Below, piece by piece: positions 7,082-7,982 of a DNA stretch of 7,982 nucleotides. Source of the DNA: Myxococcota bacterium (GTDB lineage Bacteria > Myxococcota_C > UBA6777); contig CAUJFU010000065.1 of the NCBI GenBank assembly GCA_963169055.1, positions 1-7,982 on the forward strand, in the 5' to 3' direction. Below the pieces are notes generated by a model, which had not been told where the DNA came from, ran no database searches, and worked only from the letters and a program-made list of their open reading frames with translations. The translations under genes and the position numbers were made by a program. Each line of letters starts with the position of its first letter. Position 1 is the first letter of the stretch.

Positions 7082-7180
7082 CTACGCCACCACACCCCAT
7101 GATCTTACACCAACAGCCCTCTTCCCCACAACACCAAGTTCCACCACCAACACCCACGATCCCACACAACGATCACGCAC
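7082..7180 (-). CDS. Possible 32-residue leader ORF upstream of the lipoprotein gene
   Basis: A GTG at 7180 is preceded on the minus strand by a strong AAGGAG (7194-7189) with 8 bp spacing and opens a 32-codon frame ending TAG at 7082, 46 bp before the lipoprotein ATG. The peptide is Val/Gly-rich with few acidic residues. The ribosome site is better than that of many real genes here, so a leader or translation-coupling peptide is possible. The GT-rich composition equally favours chance. No homologue is recognised. Confidence 0.2.
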   Translation of the reverse strand: MRDRCVGSWVLVVELGVVGKRAVGVRSWGVVA

Positions 7181-7385
7181 AACCACCGCTCCTTTTACAC
7201 AACAGAATAAGAGACTGAATTGCAAAAGAAAACAAAAAAAACAATTTTCTCGTAACACCTCGCTTCGCTCCCGCGACCTATGCAACGAATCACCCAAGCG
7301 AACTCACCCCACATCACACGATGGAGGACGCTTGGGATAGCGTGCGCTTCGTCGCACTTTCTTCTTTACGCAGCAAGAATCTAAA

Positions 7386-7391
7386 AAGGAG
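7386..7391 (+). promoter_or_regulatory. Strong Shine-Dalgarno site of the bufferin-like gene
   Basis: AAGGAG lies 8 bp before the ATG at 7400. It is the best ribosome site in the window and suggests high expression of the small peptide. Confidence 0.85.
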
Positions 7392-7399
7392 TTTTTCTC

Positions 7400-7663
7400 A
7401 TGAACAACGTATTCAAAGGTGCCATCATCGCTTCTGCCGTCGCTGGTCTGCTCGCAACCACCGCTTGCGGTACACCCACCAATACCACCACGCAATCCGT
7501 CAAATGCAGCGGAATCAACGAGTGCAAAGGCCAAGGTGCTTGCGGTGCCAAAGACGGCAGCCACGACTGCGCGGGCAAAAACGCGTGCAAAACCCAAGGC
7601 TGGGTCAAAAAAACCGAAGCCGAATGCAAAACCGCTGGTGGCACCAACCTCGGCCCGGCCTGA
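7400..7663 (+). CDS. Bufferin-like (BufA2-type) Cys-rich exported peptide
   Basis: This small exported protein has 87 residues. Residues 1-22 form a typical signal peptide (KGAIIASAVAGLLATTA) ending at Cys23. ATTAC is an imperfect lipobox, so either a lipoprotein or an ordinary secreted peptide is possible. The mature part has six further Cys (36, 42, 48, 57, 63, 76) in two near-repeats offset by 21 residues: KCSGINECKGQGAC and DCAGKNACKTQGWV. The C-x-G-x-N-x-C-K-x-Q-G pattern matches my memory of the BufA2 bufferins. Bufferins are periplasmic peptides whose Cys are modified by MNIO (DUF692) enzymes to bind metals such as copper. No maturase gene (bufB) or partner (bufC) is in the window, and a strong terminator follows the gene, so it appears monocistronic; the maturase could lie elsewhere. 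Strong AAGGAG site 8 bp before the ATG. The gene is certain enough; the bufferin function is inference. Confidence 0.82.
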   Translation: MNNVFKGAIIASAVAGLLATTACGTPTNTTTQSVKCSGINECKGQGACGAKDGSHDCAGKNACKTQGWVKKTEAECKTAGGTNLGPA

Positions 7664-7673
7664 TCCCCACCGC

Positions 7674-7705
7674 GAACGCCTCCATCCTTCGGGATGGATC
7701 GACGT
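7674..7705 (+). other. UUCG-capped hairpin in the 3' untranslated region
   Basis: TCCATCC (7681-7687), loop TTCG and GGATGGA (7692-7698) form a perfect 7-bp stem with an exceptionally stable tetraloop. An outer AACG/CGTT pairing (7674-7677 with 7702-7705) may extend it across an internal loop. No T-run follows, so it is not a terminator. It may protect the mRNA 3' end or reflect processing. Confidence 0.6.
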
Positions 7706-7757
7706 TAAGCGCACCACAAGCGTGTAGATACGAACCCCCACTCTTTCTCACGCACAG

Positions 7758-7799
7758 ACCGCGATGCAGCACCCCACGGCGTTCATCGCGGTTTTTTTT
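7758..7799 (+). terminator. Intrinsic terminator of the bufferin-like gene
   Basis: ACCGCGATG (7758-7766) pairs perfectly with CATCGCGGT (7784-7792), a GC-rich 9-bp stem with a 17-base loop. Eight consecutive T (7792-7799) follow directly. This is a textbook rho-independent terminator, 95 bp after the stop codon. Confidence 0.9.
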
Positions 7800-7831
7800 G
7801 TGGAGTTTCACTTTATTTTGTGGGGTTTCAC
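7796..7831. repeat. 16-bp direct repeat with 20-bp period
   Basis: TTTTGTGGAGTTTCAC (7796-7811) recurs as TTTTGTGGGGTTTCAC (7816-7831), one mismatch. The first copy starts in the T-run of the terminator and the second forms the left arm of the following hairpin, suggesting a local duplication. Confidence 0.7.
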
Positions 7832-7863
7832 CCCAGACCCCACAAGGGAGCGCGGCTCCCTTG
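7818..7863. repeat. Two overlapping hairpins, REP-like structured element
   Basis: TTGTGGGGT (7818-7826) pairs perfectly with ACCCCACAA (7837-7845), 9 bp with a 10-base loop; an internal alternative is TGGGGT/ACCCCA (7821-7826 with 7830-7835). CAAGGGAGC (7843-7851) pairs perfectly with GCTCCCTTG (7855-7863), 9 bp with a GCG loop. The two long stems share CAA at 7843-7845, so they stack or compete. The 'GGGTTTCACCCCAGACCCC' wording is of a type I recall as dispersed intergenic repeats in bacteria (unverified). Confidence 0.6.
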
Positions 7864-7945
7864 ACCCCGTATCGGCGAAGAGATCGCTGTTTTTCCAACC
7901 AACGACACTCTCGCGTGGACGGGTGCGAACACGGCTTTTTTTGGC

Positions 7946-7982
7946 AACTGCGTAACTCCTATCTGATAGGACTTACGCAGTT
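7946..7982. repeat. 37-bp near-perfect palindrome at the window edge, possible mobile-element terminus
   Basis: AACTGCGTAACTCCTATC (7946-7963), a single T, then GATAGGACTTACGCAGTT (7965-7982) form 18-bp arms with one C-C mismatch (7956 with 7972). The palindrome reaches exactly the last base shown, so it may extend further. ACTTACGCA-type ends are, from memory and unverified, found on some insertion sequences and MITEs. No transposase is visible. Confidence 0.75.

Larger units (their letters stand above)
7036..7399. promoter_or_regulatory. Divergent intergenic region between lipoprotein and bufferin-like genes
   Basis: This 364-bp region contains the start signals of both flanking genes. Bases 7085-7195 are C/A-rich on the plus strand (GT-rich on the minus strand), like the adjacent signal-peptide coding sequence. 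Bases 7195-7250 are A-rich and the best place for divergent promoters. A TTGCAA at 7220-7225 could be a -35 box on the plus strand, but the hexamer 17 bp later (AATTTT) is a poor -10, so I call no promoter. A 5-bp hairpin (GTGCG 7342-7346, CGCAC 7353-7357) followed by a T/C-rich stretch lies 43 bp before the bufferin-like ATG. No repeated operator sequence is evident. Confidence 0.45.
7664..7982. other. Gene-free 3' region rich in hairpins and repeats
   Basis: I find no convincing gene in these 319 bp. They hold, in order: a UUCG-capped hairpin, an intrinsic terminator, a 20-bp-period direct repeat, two competing hairpins, and an edge palindrome, each listed separately. Bases 7864-7945 show nothing recognisable beyond short T-runs (7890-7894 and 7936-7942) without clear stems. 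The short open frames here lack ribosome sites and look like chance. Confidence 0.65.

Noticed and set aside
6541-7218. Plus-strand 225-codon open frame rich in Pro/His/Thr
   Set aside because: It is the shadow of the minus-strand Cys-rich gene and its GT-rich leader; composition is low-complexity with no recognisable domain.
7304-7741. Minus-strand 145-codon open frame opposite the bufferin-like gene
   Set aside because: Ala/Gly/Phe-rich shadow of the Cys-rich peptide gene; it runs across a UUCG hairpin and has no ribosome site. The plus-strand gene has a signal peptide, a strong Shine-Dalgarno and a terminator.
7764-7955. 63-codon plus-strand open frame after the terminator
   Set aside because: It begins inside the terminator stem, has no ribosome site and crosses the hairpin element.

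Overview
The window looks like chromosome of a Gram-negative bacterium of moderate GC, most likely a myxobacterium-like member of Myxococcota (former Deltaproteobacteria). The strongest clue is the predicted secreted protein at 6100-7035. It carries the Cys-rich 'CYTGP...GVG.C..GTQ.C' segment followed by 'EVCGNNLDENCDGKVDEGC', which I know mainly from myxobacterial and Bradymonadales surface proteins. The assignment rests on motif familiarity, not on a search.

Left part (1-4579, plus strand): the 3' end of a type I restriction-modification island. The window opens inside hsdR; the nuclease domain, the Walker A motif and any hsdM/hsdS genes lie outside it. A YgjP/DUF45-type zinc metallopeptidase gene follows 39 bp later, a common companion of hsdR. 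A 252-bp spacer then carries two tandem 53-bp repeats, each containing a palindrome (REP/MITE-like). After the spacer comes a tightly coupled pair (GTGA overlap): an unknown protein with a charged coiled-coil N-terminus, and a HEPN-like protein with an R-x4-H motif, a candidate RNase. This pair is the most interesting candidate for an undescribed defence or toxin-antitoxin cassette.

Middle (4580-7035, minus strand, convergent with the island): a gene for a non-secreted Deg/HtrA serine protease with the trypsin-PDZ-PDZ_3 layout best known from plant Deg9/Deg2-type proteases. Upstream of it on the same strand is a gene for a Cys-rich, probably lipid-anchored protein with a MopE/myxobacterial metal-binding-like motif and a C-terminal lipocalin-like beta domain. 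A hairpin between the two may be a terminator.

Right part (7036-7982): a divergent intergenic region with an A-rich core, then a plus-strand gene for an 87-residue Cys-rich exported peptide resembling bufferin (BufA2-like) metallophores, with a strong Shine-Dalgarno sequence and a clear intrinsic terminator. The last 180 bp hold no gene but are dense in structure: a direct repeat, competing hairpins, and a 37-bp near-perfect palindrome at the very edge that resembles the end of a mobile element. No tRNA, rRNA, CRISPR array or transposase gene is visible.
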